A stretch of 64,000 nucleotides of DNA from Rahnella victoriana. Its GTDB lineage: Bacteria > Pseudomonadota > Gammaproteobacteria > Enterobacterales > Enterobacteriaceae. Below, piece by piece: positions 10,271 to 17,180 of the stretch (position 1 is its first letter; the number at the start of each line of letters is the position of its first letter). The notes beneath the pieces are model-generated. The model was not told the DNA's origin, did no database searches, and worked only from the letters and a program-made list of their open reading frames with translations. The stretch covers positions 1 to 64,000 of the forward strand of contig NZ_SJOJ01000007.1 of the NCBI RefSeq assembly GCF_004330295.1, in the 5' to 3' direction. The position numbers and the translations under genes are program-made.

Positions 10271-10373
10271 TGTAAACTTAACATTACCAATTTAACCTTT
10301 AAACCCAATAACTGGAAAATTAACTTTACACTAAGACACTTTAAGTCAAAAGGTATGTACCGTAAATATTACA
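10271..10373 (-). promoter_or_regulatory. Three TyrR boxes upstream of aroF
   Basis: Three 18-bp sites fit the TyrR pattern TGTAAA-N6-TTTACA with the essential G at position 2 and C at position 17: 10271-10288 (TGTAAACTTAACATTACC), 10313-10330 (on the minus strand TGTAAAGTTAATTTTCCA) and 10356-10373 (TGTACCGTAAATATTACA). E. coli aroF also has three boxes. Tyrosine-bound TyrR should repress aroF-tyrA here. No coding gene is credible in 10183-10471. Confidence 0.7.
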
Positions 10374-10471
10374 TACGGTTTATCAGCATCGAAAAGGGAG
10401 TTTCAGGACAGGGCGGAGGGGCACAACGTCAGAAATGCCCTCAGCAACAGGACGCTGCTGAGGAAACGAAA

Positions 10472-11062
10472 TTAAAGGTTACGATCGAGGGTAATAAACA
10501 CCTGTCCTGACGCTGTCACTTCATCGACACCACATTCGAAATGACTTTCCTGACGCGTCACGCTCAGGCGGTTGCCGGGAATACGGGCCACATCGTAAAC
10601 ATCCAGATCACCGTCGATATCCAGCAGCCAGCGGCCATTGCCCGGATGCGTGCTGCCCAGATCGACAATCCATGAATGATTGCCTTTCACGACATACGCA
10701 GGCAGGGTCAGCGAGTCATCCAGCAGTGAAGAGTCGACCGCCCAGACGCCTTCTTCTTCCAGTGCTCCGCCGCGCAATCTCAATTTTTTAAGCTGGCGGA
10801 CATCTCCTGGCACGGCGGACGCAGAAGGGTTCGCATCCTGCATTGAGCCTTTGCCTGTTGCCAGCCAGCGCAAGGAAACGCCGGTATCCAGCGCACAGGC
10901 CACCACTACGTCACCGGGAAAATAATTTCTTCTTACCCAGGTACTTATCGTGCCAGATGACAACCCGTACAGATCCCCCAGTTCTTTCTGCATGCTAAAG
11001 CCGTAAGCCTGAAGCATACGCGTCAGGACGGCTTTTCCACCTTCAAGTTCATCTAATTGCAT
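10472..11062 (-). CDS. cI: Phage repressor, 186 CI type (helix-turn-helix)
   Basis: A 196-aa DNA-binding repressor starting at MQLDELEGGK, with AGGGG 11 bp upstream. An in-frame start 33 codons earlier would run through the operator and is rejected. The N-terminal 70 residues carry a helix-turn-helix of the bacteriophage CI type (QKELGDLYGLSSGTISTWVR and WLATGKGS); the C-terminal part is a probable oligomerisation domain. Length and layout match the CI of coliphage 186 (192 aa). It is transcribed opposite to the early genes and should keep the tailocin silent. No RecA-cleavage (LexA/lambda-CI) peptidase signature is evident, so release probably needs a separate antirepressor. Confidence 0.85.
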   Translation of the reverse strand: MQLDELEGGKAVLTRMLQAYGFSMQKELGDLYGLSSGTISTWVRRNYFPGDVVVACALDTGVSLRWLATGKGSMQDANPSASAVPGDVRQLKKLRLRGGALEEEGVWAVDSSLLDDSLTLPAYVVKGNHSWIVDLGSTHPGNGRWLLDIDGDLDVYDVARIPGNRLSVTRQESHFECGVDEVTASGQVFITLDRNL

Positions 11063-11095
11063 CTGGCGAAAACCCCTGGATCTGTAAATATCATC

Positions 11096-11124
11096 TTGAC
11101 AACTTGCAAATGCAAGTTTAGATT
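11096..11124 (+). promoter_or_regulatory. Early promoter with embedded repressor operator
   Basis: A perfect -35 TTGACA (11096-11101), a 17-bp spacer and -10 TAGATT (11119-11124) read toward the early genes. The spacer is filled by the 18-bp inverted repeat AACTTGCAAATGCAAGTT (11101-11118; 8-bp perfect arms, 2-bp centre), the obvious binding site for the neighbouring repressor. A weaker leftward promoter for cI probably overlaps the same palindrome. Confidence 0.72.
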
Positions 11125-11194
11125 GATTATGTAATGTACCGTCAGATGACCATGATACCAAATTTACGGTGCCGTGGAGAAATAAGGAGACGCG

Positions 11195-11470
11195 ATGTTT
11201 TTAGGAACAGAGCAACAGCGCCAGACGGGGCTGCGTCAGATAGCCCATCTGAAAGAAATCTATTTCACTGAGCATAAAAATCCGGCTGAGCTTATTTTCG
11301 ATCAGGCCACTGAAAAATGGAAATTCACGTTATGTTTTCATGCTGGCCTTAAACGCCGTCATACCCTGTTGCCTTATTCCCGGTTAACACCTGAGGAGCA
11401 ATTAAAAATTGTTCAGGCACTTTTATCCCTGCGCCATTTCACGGCGTTTTTTAAAGGAAAATTTTACTGA
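11195..11470 (+). CDS. Small early-region protein of unknown function
   Basis: A 91-aa protein with a good AAGGAG ribosome-binding site, first gene of the rightward early transcript. It is rich in basic and aromatic residues (WKFTLCFHAGLKRRH, LRHFTAFFKGKFY), with no signal peptide or membrane segment. I do not recognise the family. By position it replaces the cox/B/orf80-type small genes of P2-like phages. Its stop overlaps the next start (TGATG). Confidence 0.7.
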   Translation: MFLGTEQQRQTGLRQIAHLKEIYFTEHKNPAELIFDQATEKWKFTLCFHAGLKRRHTLLPYSRLTPEEQLKIVQALLSLRHFTAFFKGKFY

Positions 11471-11691
11471 TGGCAGACTGGATAGATGAATCACAGGAAT
11501 ATCAGTTAAAGATACTTGAGGCGCAGATTTTACGGGCAACCCGCGCACAGCCTGTTGCCTCCGCCTTTTACTGTACGGATTGCGATGCCGCGATCCCTGA
11601 GCAACGCCGGAAAATCATTCCCGGCGTACAACGGTGTATTGAATGTCAGGAAATAGATGAGATAAAAAGAAAGAATTATCGCCCGGTATAA
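11470..11691 (+). CDS. TraR/DksA-type zinc finger protein (P2 early gene relative)
   Basis: A 73-aa protein with a C4 zinc finger of the DksA/TraR type: FYCTDCDAAIP ... VQRCIECQE (C-x2-C-x17-C-x2-C), preceded by an N-terminal helix. Similar small TraR/DksA proteins are common early genes of P2-like phages, where they may act on RNA polymerase through the secondary channel. It is translationally coupled to the upstream 91-aa gene. The function here is inferred. Confidence 0.82.
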   Translation: MADWIDESQEYQLKILEAQILRATRAQPVASAFYCTDCDAAIPEQRRKIIPGVQRCIECQEIDEIKRKNYRPV

Positions 11692-11761
11692 CACTTTCTC
11701 ATTTTAATCAATAAAGTCGCCTTTTTACTGGAAATAACGTTATTTCCGGAAGGTATTCTCT

Positions 11762-13732
11762 TTGTCGGAAATAACCTTAATGCCAGATAATAACAGAGGC
11801 AGGATTGCCCCTTCGCCGCCCCCGCCTTTTAACCGTACAGGCCGGAAACCTTTTGATGGCGTCTGGTGGTGGAACGCCCCCCTTCCGGCGCTCAGTTCCC
11901 CGCTGGACAAGCCGCTGACCCGCGATATCTGCCAGCGTCAGCAAACCGCCCTTTCTCAGCTGGCGACACTGCCCCGCTGTCTGCGTACTCCTTTGCATCA
12001 GCGCTATACCTGGCTGCTGGACACGCAGGGTGTCCGCGCGGCGGTGCATTTTCTGATGACGGTTTTTACACAGCGTTTATGGCCACGTATTCAGCAGGTG
12101 AATGCGCGTCACAGAGTCAATCGTCAGATCTCGCAAAAGCTACTCACCGAAGAAGACCTGTTTAACCGCCTGCCCGACCTTAATGACGATGCCCTGAAAC
12201 GTCTGGCAAACAGGCTGGCGGTAAACATGCTGGATGCTTACGAATATCACTGCGAACGTTGGCTGGAAAACCGCCCTGACCAATCCGATATTTTGCTGCA
12301 GGACGCGACACAACATGAGATTTACGGGCATGTTGCGACGATGGCCCGCGCCTGCGGCATCCAGCCTCTCTTCTGGCGCGCCTGGCAAAAAGGCCGGATG
12401 TGTGCAGAGTCTGCGGTCGCAGCGGTGTCACGTCTGGTCAGCGGTGACTGGTGGGAGAAACAACTGCGTACAAAACAGCGGCTCTGGCGGGAAGCGCTGA
12501 TGATCGCCTGCGGCTATGTGAGCCGCGCAACGTCGCCGTATGCCAGCAAAAATGCCATTCGCGATGTGGTATCGCGCCGCTTATCCGCCATCAATTACCT
12601 GAAGCAATGCCAGCTGGAAAATGTTGAATCCGGGGAAACGCTGAGTTTGCTGGACACCGTATTGGCCAGCGTCTCCAACCCCAAACTTCGCCGCATGGAA
12701 CTGATGACGCTGATTGCCGGGGTGGAAGATGTGGCGGATCAGCAGCGGGACTGCGGGCTGTTTATCACCCTGACCACCCCCTCAAAATATCACCCGCTGA
12801 AAATGAACTGCGGGGGTTCAGCGCCCCTGTTTAACCGGAAATGGGATCAGCACGCCTTTACGCCCAAGGATGCACAACGTTATCTGGTGGCCGTCTGGGC
12901 CAAAATCCGCACCACCTTTAAAGACCGCAACCTGAAAGTGTATGGCGTACGTGTCGTCGAACCGCATCACGACGGCACGCCGCACTGGCATATGATGTTG
13001 TTCACACCGCCCGAGCAGCAACAAAAAGTGGCAGAAGTCATGCGCCGTTACGCGCTGGAAGACGATCCGGATGAACCCGGCGCGGCGGAGTCACGTTTCA
13101 ATTGCAAGCCGCTGAACCGGGGCGGCGCGGCGGGATATATCGCCAAATACGTGGCCAAGAATATTGATGGTTACGCGCTCGATGGCGAAACCGATTTTGA
13201 CTCCGGACGCCTGCTGACCGATGTAGCCACCGCCGTCACCGCCTGGGCATCGACATGGCGCATCCCGCAGTTTCACGCCATTGGCATTCCTTCCGTCGGC
13301 GCATGGCGCGAATGCCGCCGCATCAGGCACCAGAGTCTGAGCAGCCGGTTTGACAGCCGGGTGGAAGACGTCCGCGCGGCCGCCGATCAGGGTGATTTTG
13401 CGGGTTATATTCAGGCGCAGGGCGGGATCCATATTCCCCGAAAGGAACAAACCGTTCGCGTCGCCCGCCAGCTCAGCGAAGAAAAAAATGCCTATGACGA
13501 GCGGCGTCACAAAGTTGTCGGCATTTACGCCCCGCATCTGGGAGCCTCACTCATTTTCCTCACCCATACCGAACAATGGCGGATTATCCGTCATCGCCCC
13601 GCTTTGGCGAAAAACCCGCAGATCCGCTCGCCTTGGAGTTCTGTCAATAACTGTGGATCGCCGCCGATATCGGAAAAAGAGATAAACCCTACAAAATCAA
13701 AGAGAATGAAAATTAACGTATTAATTCAATGA
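11762..13732 (+). CDS. A: P2 GpA-type rolling-circle replication endonuclease
   Basis: A relative of P2 gpA, which nicks the phage origin and starts rolling-circle replication. The HUH metal motif is intact (HHDGTPHWH, with H402, H408 and H410), as is the pair of active-site tyrosines spaced Y-x3-Y (Y459 and Y463 in GYIAKYVAKN), equivalent to Y450/Y454 of P2 A. At 656 aa it is shorter than P2 A (761); the missing part is C-terminal. The TTG start at 11762 is preceded by GGAAGG; an ATG at 11780 is the alternative. A catalytically intact replication gene is unexpected in an element that has lost its head and integrase genes. Confidence 0.88.
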   Translation: MSEITLMPDNNRGRIAPSPPPPFNRTGRKPFDGVWWWNAPLPALSSPLDKPLTRDICQRQQTALSQLATLPRCLRTPLHQRYTWLLDTQGVRAAVHFLMTVFTQRLWPRIQQVNARHRVNRQISQKLLTEEDLFNRLPDLNDDALKRLANRLAVNMLDAYEYHCERWLENRPDQSDILLQDATQHEIYGHVATMARACGIQPLFWRAWQKGRMCAESAVAAVSRLVSGDWWEKQLRTKQRLWREALMIACGYVSRATSPYASKNAIRDVVSRRLSAINYLKQCQLENVESGETLSLLDTVLASVSNPKLRRMELMTLIAGVEDVADQQRDCGLFITLTTPSKYHPLKMNCGGSAPLFNRKWDQHAFTPKDAQRYLVAVWAKIRTTFKDRNLKVYGVRVVEPHHDGTPHWHMMLFTPPEQQQKVAEVMRRYALEDDPDEPGAAESRFNCKPLNRGGAAGYIAKYVAKNIDGYALDGETDFDSGRLLTDVATAVTAWASTWRIPQFHAIGIPSVGAWRECRRIRHQSLSSRFDSRVEDVRAAADQGDFAGYIQAQGGIHIPRKEQTVRVARQLSEEKNAYDERRHKVVGIYAPHLGASLIFLTHTEQWRIIRHRPALAKNPQIRSPWSSVNNCGSPPISEKEINPTKSKRMKINVLIQ

Positions 13733-13784
13733 ATTATCTTATTTAAAAAGCGTTATGTGTTGACGTATTAGCTCAATTAAAGAA

Positions 13785-13804
13785 TACTGTATATAAACAC
13801 AGTA
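13785..13804. promoter_or_regulatory. LexA (SOS) box
   Basis: TACTGTATATAAACACAGTA fits the LexA consensus TACTG(TA)5CAGTA: both five-base ends are perfect and most of the ten-base core is AT-alternating. It overlaps the probable promoter (TTGACG at 13760-13765 and the region just downstream) of the 64-aa gene starting at 13822. This is the only LexA box I find inside the island and it looks as good as the recA box at 42243-42262. Confidence 0.82.
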
Positions 13805-13821
13805 TCTGGCGAGGGGAGAAA

Positions 13822-14016
13822 ATGGAAAACCTGACTAAACAACAGCTAACGTTGTCCAGGATACAACTGATCGCAGACATTTCACAGACAGCGCAATGCA
13901 ATCCCAAAGAGTTTCTGGTGATGATGTCCCTGATCTCAGAACTGGCCGGCCAGGCGCTGACCGATGAATCACAGGACGCATTGTATGGCAACGGGAGTAC
14001 TGACGATCCCCATTGA
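13822..14016 (+). CDS. Small SOS-controlled protein of unknown function (candidate induction switch)
   Basis: A 64-aa, mostly helical, acidic protein (MENLTKQQLTLSRIQLIADI...) with a strong GAGGGGAGAA ribosome-binding site and a near-consensus LexA box just upstream. I do not recognise the family. In phage 186 the LexA-controlled gene is tum, whose product inactivates CI and induces the prophage; this gene has comparable regulation, though Tum is larger (about 146 aa). That it couples DNA damage to tailocin induction is inference from the LexA box and the CI-type repressor. Confidence 0.72.
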   Translation: MENLTKQQLTLSRIQLIADISQTAQCNPKEFLVMMSLISELAGQALTDESQDALYGNGSTDDPH

Positions 14017-14052
14017 TCACCCGATCCTGCGGCGGTAATACTCAACACAACT

Positions 14053-14089
14053 GGCGCTTGCCCGACCGGTTTCCTCCGGACTAAGCGCC
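14053..14089. repeat. Inverted repeat in the region where cos and Q-L head genes would lie
   Basis: GGCGCTT (14053-14059) pairs with AAGCGCC (14083-14089) around a GC-rich loop. It lies between the SOS gene and the first late promoter, exactly where P2-like phages carry cos and the capsid operons. There is no T tract. It may be a weak terminator or a leftover of the deletion. I see no P2-type cos sequence here. Confidence 0.35.
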
Positions 14090-14110
14090 CCGCCAATTCC
14101 CCTTACTGCT

Positions 14111-14131
14111 TGTTGTGCCAGTCGTTTCACA
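14111..14131 (+). promoter_or_regulatory. Ogr-type late promoter site 1 (X-lysis-R operon)
   Basis: TGTTGTGCCA (14111-14120) is followed so that TGT (14114-14116), 12 bases and ACA (14129-14131) form the dyad TGT-N12-ACA known as the Ogr/Delta activator site of P2-family late promoters. It lies 84 bp before the X start, directly behind the deletion point of the head genes. Confidence 0.65.
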
Positions 14132-14214
14132 TCCCTCTCAGATTGCCGCTTCGCGTCCCCTTCCGCAGACTGATCTCACCTCCTGACGATCTCATCCACA
14201 TGCGGAGAAAACCC

Positions 14215-14418
14215 ATGAAAGTCTATGTAGAACAGGGTGATACCCTTGATTCATTGTGCTGGCGTTATTACAACCGCACAGCCGTTGTTGTCGAAAAGGT
14301 CTATGCCGCCAATAAAGGCATTGCTGATTTAGGACCACTGTTACCGCACGGTACGGCGGTCGAGATGCCTGACATTGCAGAACAACCGGTTCAGGAAACC
14401 CTCAAATTATGGGACTGA
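14215..14418 (+). CDS. X: P2 GpX-type tail protein
   Basis: A 67-aa protein, the same size as P2 gpX, from the ATG at 14215 (GGAG upstream). An in-frame upstream start at 14110 would run through the late promoter. The opening MKVYVEQGDTLDSLCWRYYN is a LysM-like fold typical of tail protein X, and the end VEMPDIA is a family hallmark. It belongs to the tail hub/tip region. It is the first gene of the late transcript; in P2 it follows the head gene L, which is missing here. Its end overlaps the holin start. Confidence 0.93.
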   Translation: MKVYVEQGDTLDSLCWRYYNRTAVVVEKVYAANKGIADLGPLLPHGTAVEMPDIAEQPVQETLKLWD

Positions 14419-14630
14419 ATACCGAACGCATCAGCTCAGCTTGCGCTTATTTCATTGCCACGTCGCTGACCTGGCTGGCAGGCCTGACCTCGCAGGATGT
14501 GGCCTTTCTGGTCGGTTCCGCCGTCGGGATCGGCACCTTCCTGATCAACTGGTATTACCGGCGCAAAAGCTATCAGTTGCTGTCCCGCAGCGGCCTGAGC
14601 AAAGAGACCTATGAAAACCTCAACTCTTAA
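14409..14630 (+). CDS. Phage holin (HP1/P2 family, class II)
   Basis: A 73-aa membrane protein with two hydrophobic segments (about 10-28 and 32-52) and a charged tail beginning YYRRKSY. Size, topology and position between X and the lysozyme match P2 gene Y / HP1-type holins. It should depolarise the membrane and free the SAR endolysin. It overlaps X by 10 bp and the endolysin by 20 bp, so translation is coupled. Confidence 0.88.
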   Translation: MGLNTERISSACAYFIATSLTWLAGLTSQDVAFLVGSAVGIGTFLINWYYRRKSYQLLSRSGLSKETYENLNS

Positions 14631-15120
14631 ACGTTGCAGCGCCGCCGTGGTTCTCGGGCTGATGGCCGCCCTGCCCGGCTATCTCTCCCTGCAGGTCTCT
14701 GAAGAGGGGTTAAAACTGATCACCGATTTTGAAGGCTGTCAGCTGCAACCCTATCAGTGCAGCGCCGGAGTATGGACCAGCGGCATTGGTCATACCGCAG
14801 GAGTGAAACCCGCGCAGGCCCTTACCGAACATCAGGCGGCGGAAAACCTGCTGCTGGATATTCAGCGAACAGAACGCCGCATCAAAAAATGTATGCCGGT
14901 CAACATGCCGCAACCGGTTTTCGATGCCGTGGTGTCCTTCGCCTTTAACGTCGGCACCGGTGCTGCCTGTCAGTCCACCCTGGCGTTTTTCATTAACCGG
15001 CAGCAATGGCGCAACGCCTGCGAGCAACTGTCGCGCTGGGTTTTCGTCAACGGCGAACGCAACCGCGGGCTGGAACGCAGACGAAACGCCGAACGCAGCG
15101 TCTGCCTGAAAGGAGCCTGA
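14611..15120 (+). CDS. SAR endolysin (lysozyme, GH24)
   Basis: A 169-aa phage lysozyme with an N-terminal signal-arrest-release segment (about 9-28, weakly hydrophobic with A/G/S) and a GH24 catalytic domain. The catalytic pattern is E41, C50, T56 (E-8-C-5-T); the middle residue, Asp in T4 lysozyme, is Cys here, a variant seen in other SAR endolysins. Later motifs VSFAFNVG and RWVFVNGERNRGLERRR complete the family. It is released from the membrane when the holin fires, and degrades peptidoglycan. Confidence 0.92.
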   Translation: MKTSTLKRCSAAVVLGLMAALPGYLSLQVSEEGLKLITDFEGCQLQPYQCSAGVWTSGIGHTAGVKPAQALTEHQAAENLLLDIQRTERRIKKCMPVNMPQPVFDAVVSFAFNVGTGAACQSTLAFFINRQQWRNACEQLSRWVFVNGERNRGLERRRNAERSVCLKGA

Positions 15121-15546
15121 ATGCGCCTGTTACCGGCAGCGATGACGGCAATGGCCCTGCTGATTGCCGTCCTGTTGCTCTCCAACCGCTCGTTACAGTA
15201 CGACCTCAACAGCGCCCGTCAGCAACAAGACGCCCTGCACAACCAGCTGCAACAACGGCAGCGGCTGATCGCCGAACTGAATCAGCAAATGCGCCTGCGT
15301 GAAGAGGCTGAACGGGCATTGCGCGAAGATCTGAACAGTGCCCGCCAGGTGATGCAATCGCGGGAACAGCAAAGAGAGAGGAGCCTTCACCATGATCCGC
15401 AAACCCGTCTGTGGGCTGACAGCCAGCTGCCTGCTGATATTAGCAGGCTGCACGAGCGACCGGCCTTCGGCTCCGCCAGCGATTATTTACGTTGGTTGTC
15501 CGGCAGTCAGCTCCTGCCCGGTACCGGCCAGTCATCCGGCCACTAA
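15121..15546 (+). CDS. lysB: Inner-membrane spanin subunit (Rz/LysB-like)
   Basis: A 141-aa protein with one N-terminal membrane anchor (about 5-23) and a long coiled coil rich in Q, L, R and E (about 28-95). This is the layout of i-spanins such as P2 LysB. It starts directly after the endolysin stop. With the embedded lipoprotein gene it should bridge and fuse the inner and outer membranes in the last step of lysis. Confidence 0.88.
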   Translation: MRLLPAAMTAMALLIAVLLLSNRSLQYDLNSARQQQDALHNQLQQRQRLIAELNQQMRLREEAERALREDLNSARQVMQSREQQRERSLHHDPQTRLWADSQLPADISRLHERPAFGSASDYLRWLSGSQLLPGTGQSSGH

Positions 15547-15679
15547 CGAAGCGTTGAGTGCCGACATTCTGCAACTGGAGTCGGCGCTGCTGAACTGCGG
15601 TTTACAGATTGAAACCATCAAAAAGTGTCAGGAGGCACAACATGCAAAAACCGATGCAATTGCAACAACGGCTGATTGA
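15392..15679 (+). CDS. lysC: Outer-membrane spanin lipoprotein (Rz1/LysC-like)
   Basis: A 95-aa lipoprotein in the +1 frame relative to Rz, starting inside it and running past its end. The signal peptide ends in the lipobox LILAGC (Cys about 20), followed by a Pro-containing linker (SDRPSAPPA) typical of Rz1 o-spanins. The nested arrangement is diagnostic of the Rz/Rz1 pair in P2-like lysis cassettes. Its 3' end overlaps the R start by 38 bp. Confidence 0.88.
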   Translation: MIRKPVCGLTASCLLILAGCTSDRPSAPPAIIYVGCPAVSSCPVPASHPATNEALSADILQLESALLNCGLQIETIKKCQEAQHAKTDAIATTAD

Positions 15680-16106
15680 ACAGGTGCCGCTGCTGGCGGC
15701 CTCACCCGGGCAACTGGTGATCGCCACAGGCGCGGGACAGGTGGTGGCGACATCCGCCGCTTCGCTTTCTTTTGAATATCGCTACCCGCTGACCCTGACC
15801 GTCAGCGGCGACACGACAGTCAGCGAAGCTCTGGTCGATCAGATGGTGGTCGTCATCCTCGACTGGCTGCAGGTCAATCAGCCGGAAATCCTGGGAAATG
15901 CCAGCCACCGTCTGAGTGATTTCACCTTCACCCAGCAGGAGAAAAACCTGGTGCTGACCCTGCAGCTTACCGAGCGCGTTCAGGTGTCTGATCAGGAAAA
16001 CATACGCACCATCACCCATCTGCCTGAACCGCCCTTACCCGCCAATGTGGCGCTTCCCCGTGAGGTCTACCTCAATGGGGTATTGATCAGCAGCTGGACG
16101 GTATAA
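15642..16106 (+). CDS. R: P2 GpR-type tail completion protein
   Basis: A 154-aa protein (P2 gpR 155) beginning MQKPMQLQQRLIEQ, with AGGAGG seven bases upstream; a longer frame from 15609 lacks this site. It has conserved TVSGDTT, VVVILDWLQVNQPE and PREVYLNGVLISSW segments. In P2, R and S complete the neck end of the tail. Here S, normally next, is absent: only 81 bp separate R from V. R may cap the headless tail. Confidence 0.9.
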   Translation: MQKPMQLQQRLIEQVPLLAASPGQLVIATGAGQVVATSAASLSFEYRYPLTLTVSGDTTVSEALVDQMVVVILDWLQVNQPEILGNASHRLSDFTFTQQEKNLVLTLQLTERVQVSDQENIRTITHLPEPPLPANVALPREVYLNGVLISSWTV

Positions 16107-16118
16107 CCCGCTGACGTT

Positions 16119-16180
16119 TGTTGTGCCATCCGCTGGCGAACGGCCACCGGTTGTCGCCTAACCCTGTGAAACGGCATCCT
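16119..16180 (+). promoter_or_regulatory. Ogr-type late promoter 2 (V-W-J-I-H-G operon)
   Basis: The same TGTTGTGCCA (16119-16128) as at the other two late units, followed about 40 bp later by TGTGAAACGGCATCCT (16165-16180), which recurs at almost the same distance in late promoter 3. The distal ACA half of the dyad is not conserved here. Conservation of both blocks at two sites suggests activator site plus core promoter. Confidence 0.6.
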
Positions 16181-16187
16181 TTATCCC

Positions 16188-16829
16188 ATGAATACGACAC
16201 TTCAACTTAACGACATGATGCGGCTGGTCAACAACCTGGTGCGCATCGGCAAAGTCTCAGAACTGGATCTGGCCAATGCGCGCTGTCGCGTCAGTAGCGG
16301 CGACAATGTGACCGCGTGGCTGCCGTGGATAACCCACCGTGCTGGCCGTACGCGAAGCTGGTGGGCCCCGTCTGTCGGTGAACAGGTTTTGCTGCTCTCG
16401 ATGGGCGGCGAACTGAATACGGCATTCGTTTTACCGGCCGTATTTTCCGATACCTCACCTGCGCCTTCTGCTTCGGCGGATGCCATTCATCTGGCCTTCC
16501 CGGACGGCGCCATTTTTGAATACGAACCGAAGACCAGCGCGCTGAACGTCACCGGCATTAAAACCGCGGTGATCAACGCCTCACAAAAAGTGGACGTGAC
16601 GGCGCCTGAAGTCCGCTGCACGGCCAGCACCCGCATCACGCTGGATACGCCGGAAGTGGTGTGTACCAGCAAGCTCACCACCGGTTCCCTTGAAGTCAAA
16701 CAGGGCGGCACGCTCACCGGGAATATCACCCACAGCGGCGGCAGCCTGATCTCTAACGGCATCATTGTGCATCTCCATCGTCACAGCGGTGTGCAATCTG
16801 GTAACGGTCAGACCGGAGGCCCGCAATGA
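16188..16829 (+). CDS. V: Baseplate assembly protein, tail spike (P2 GpV)
   Basis: A 213-aa protein (P2 gpV 211), the membrane-piercing baseplate spike. It has the N-terminal OB-fold region (SELDLANARCRVSSGDNVTAWLPW, 20 or so residues from about 24) and a C-terminal beta-helix. The end NGIIVHLHRHSGVQSGNGQTGGP carries the HxH motif that binds the apical metal ion. It is the first gene of the baseplate operon and overlaps W by four bases. Confidence 0.95.
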   Translation: MNTTLQLNDMMRLVNNLVRIGKVSELDLANARCRVSSGDNVTAWLPWITHRAGRTRSWWAPSVGEQVLLLSMGGELNTAFVLPAVFSDTSPAPSASADAIHLAFPDGAIFEYEPKTSALNVTGIKTAVINASQKVDVTAPEVRCTASTRITLDTPEVVCTSKLTTGSLEVKQGGTLTGNITHSGGSLISNGIIVHLHRHSGVQSGNGQTGGPQ

Positions 16830-17176
16830 GCAATGCAAAGTACGCAGGCATGGACAGAAACAGCGGGATGGCCATCGAAGATCTCGACCATATCCGCCAG
16901 TCCGTCAGCGACATTCTGAACACGCCGGTCGGCTCCAGAGTGATGCGCCGCGATTACGGTTCATTACTGTCTGAGCTGATCGACCAGCCGCAGAACGGAG
17001 CGCTGCGGCTGCAGATGATGGCTGTCTGCTACACCGCCCTGTTGCAGTGGGAGCCACGCGTCTCACTGACCGCAATCACTTTCAGCACGGATTACACCGG
17101 CAAGATGGTGGTTGAACTGACCGGAAACCGTAGCGATACGGCGACGGATTTTTCCCTGAATATTCCTGTGAGCTGA
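16826..17176 (+). CDS. W: Baseplate wedge protein (P2 GpW, T4 gp25-like)
   Basis: A 116-aa protein (P2 gpW 115) of the gp25 lysozyme-like baseplate family. The family EPR-type motif appears as EPRVSLTAI, and the segment HIRQSVSDILNTPVGSRVMRR is characteristic (about 15-40). It nucleates sheath polymerisation. Its ATGA start overlaps the V stop. Confidence 0.95.
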   Translation: MSNAKYAGMDRNSGMAIEDLDHIRQSVSDILNTPVGSRVMRRDYGSLLSELIDQPQNGALRLQMMAVCYTALLQWEPRVSLTAITFSTDYTGKMVVELTGNRSDTATDFSLNIPVS

Positions 17177-17180
17177 CACT

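Noticed and set aside
10183-10471. Search for an integrase or attachment site at the left end of the island
   Set aside because: No integrase-like frame exists on either strand, and I could not find a convincing direct repeat between the left and right borders, so no att site is claimed.
10181-10510. Open frame of 109 codons on the plus strand upstream of aroF
   Set aside because: It runs through the TyrR boxes and aroF promoter and overlaps the repressor end; it has low-complexity translation and no convincing ribosome-binding site.
13773-14096. Minus-strand frame of 107 codons over the SOS gene
   Set aside because: It covers the LexA box and a better supported plus-strand gene, and has no ribosome-binding site.
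14017-14110. Possible remnant cos site
   Set aside because: The region is where cos should lie, but nothing resembles the P2/186 19-base cohesive end sequence; only a short inverted repeat is present.
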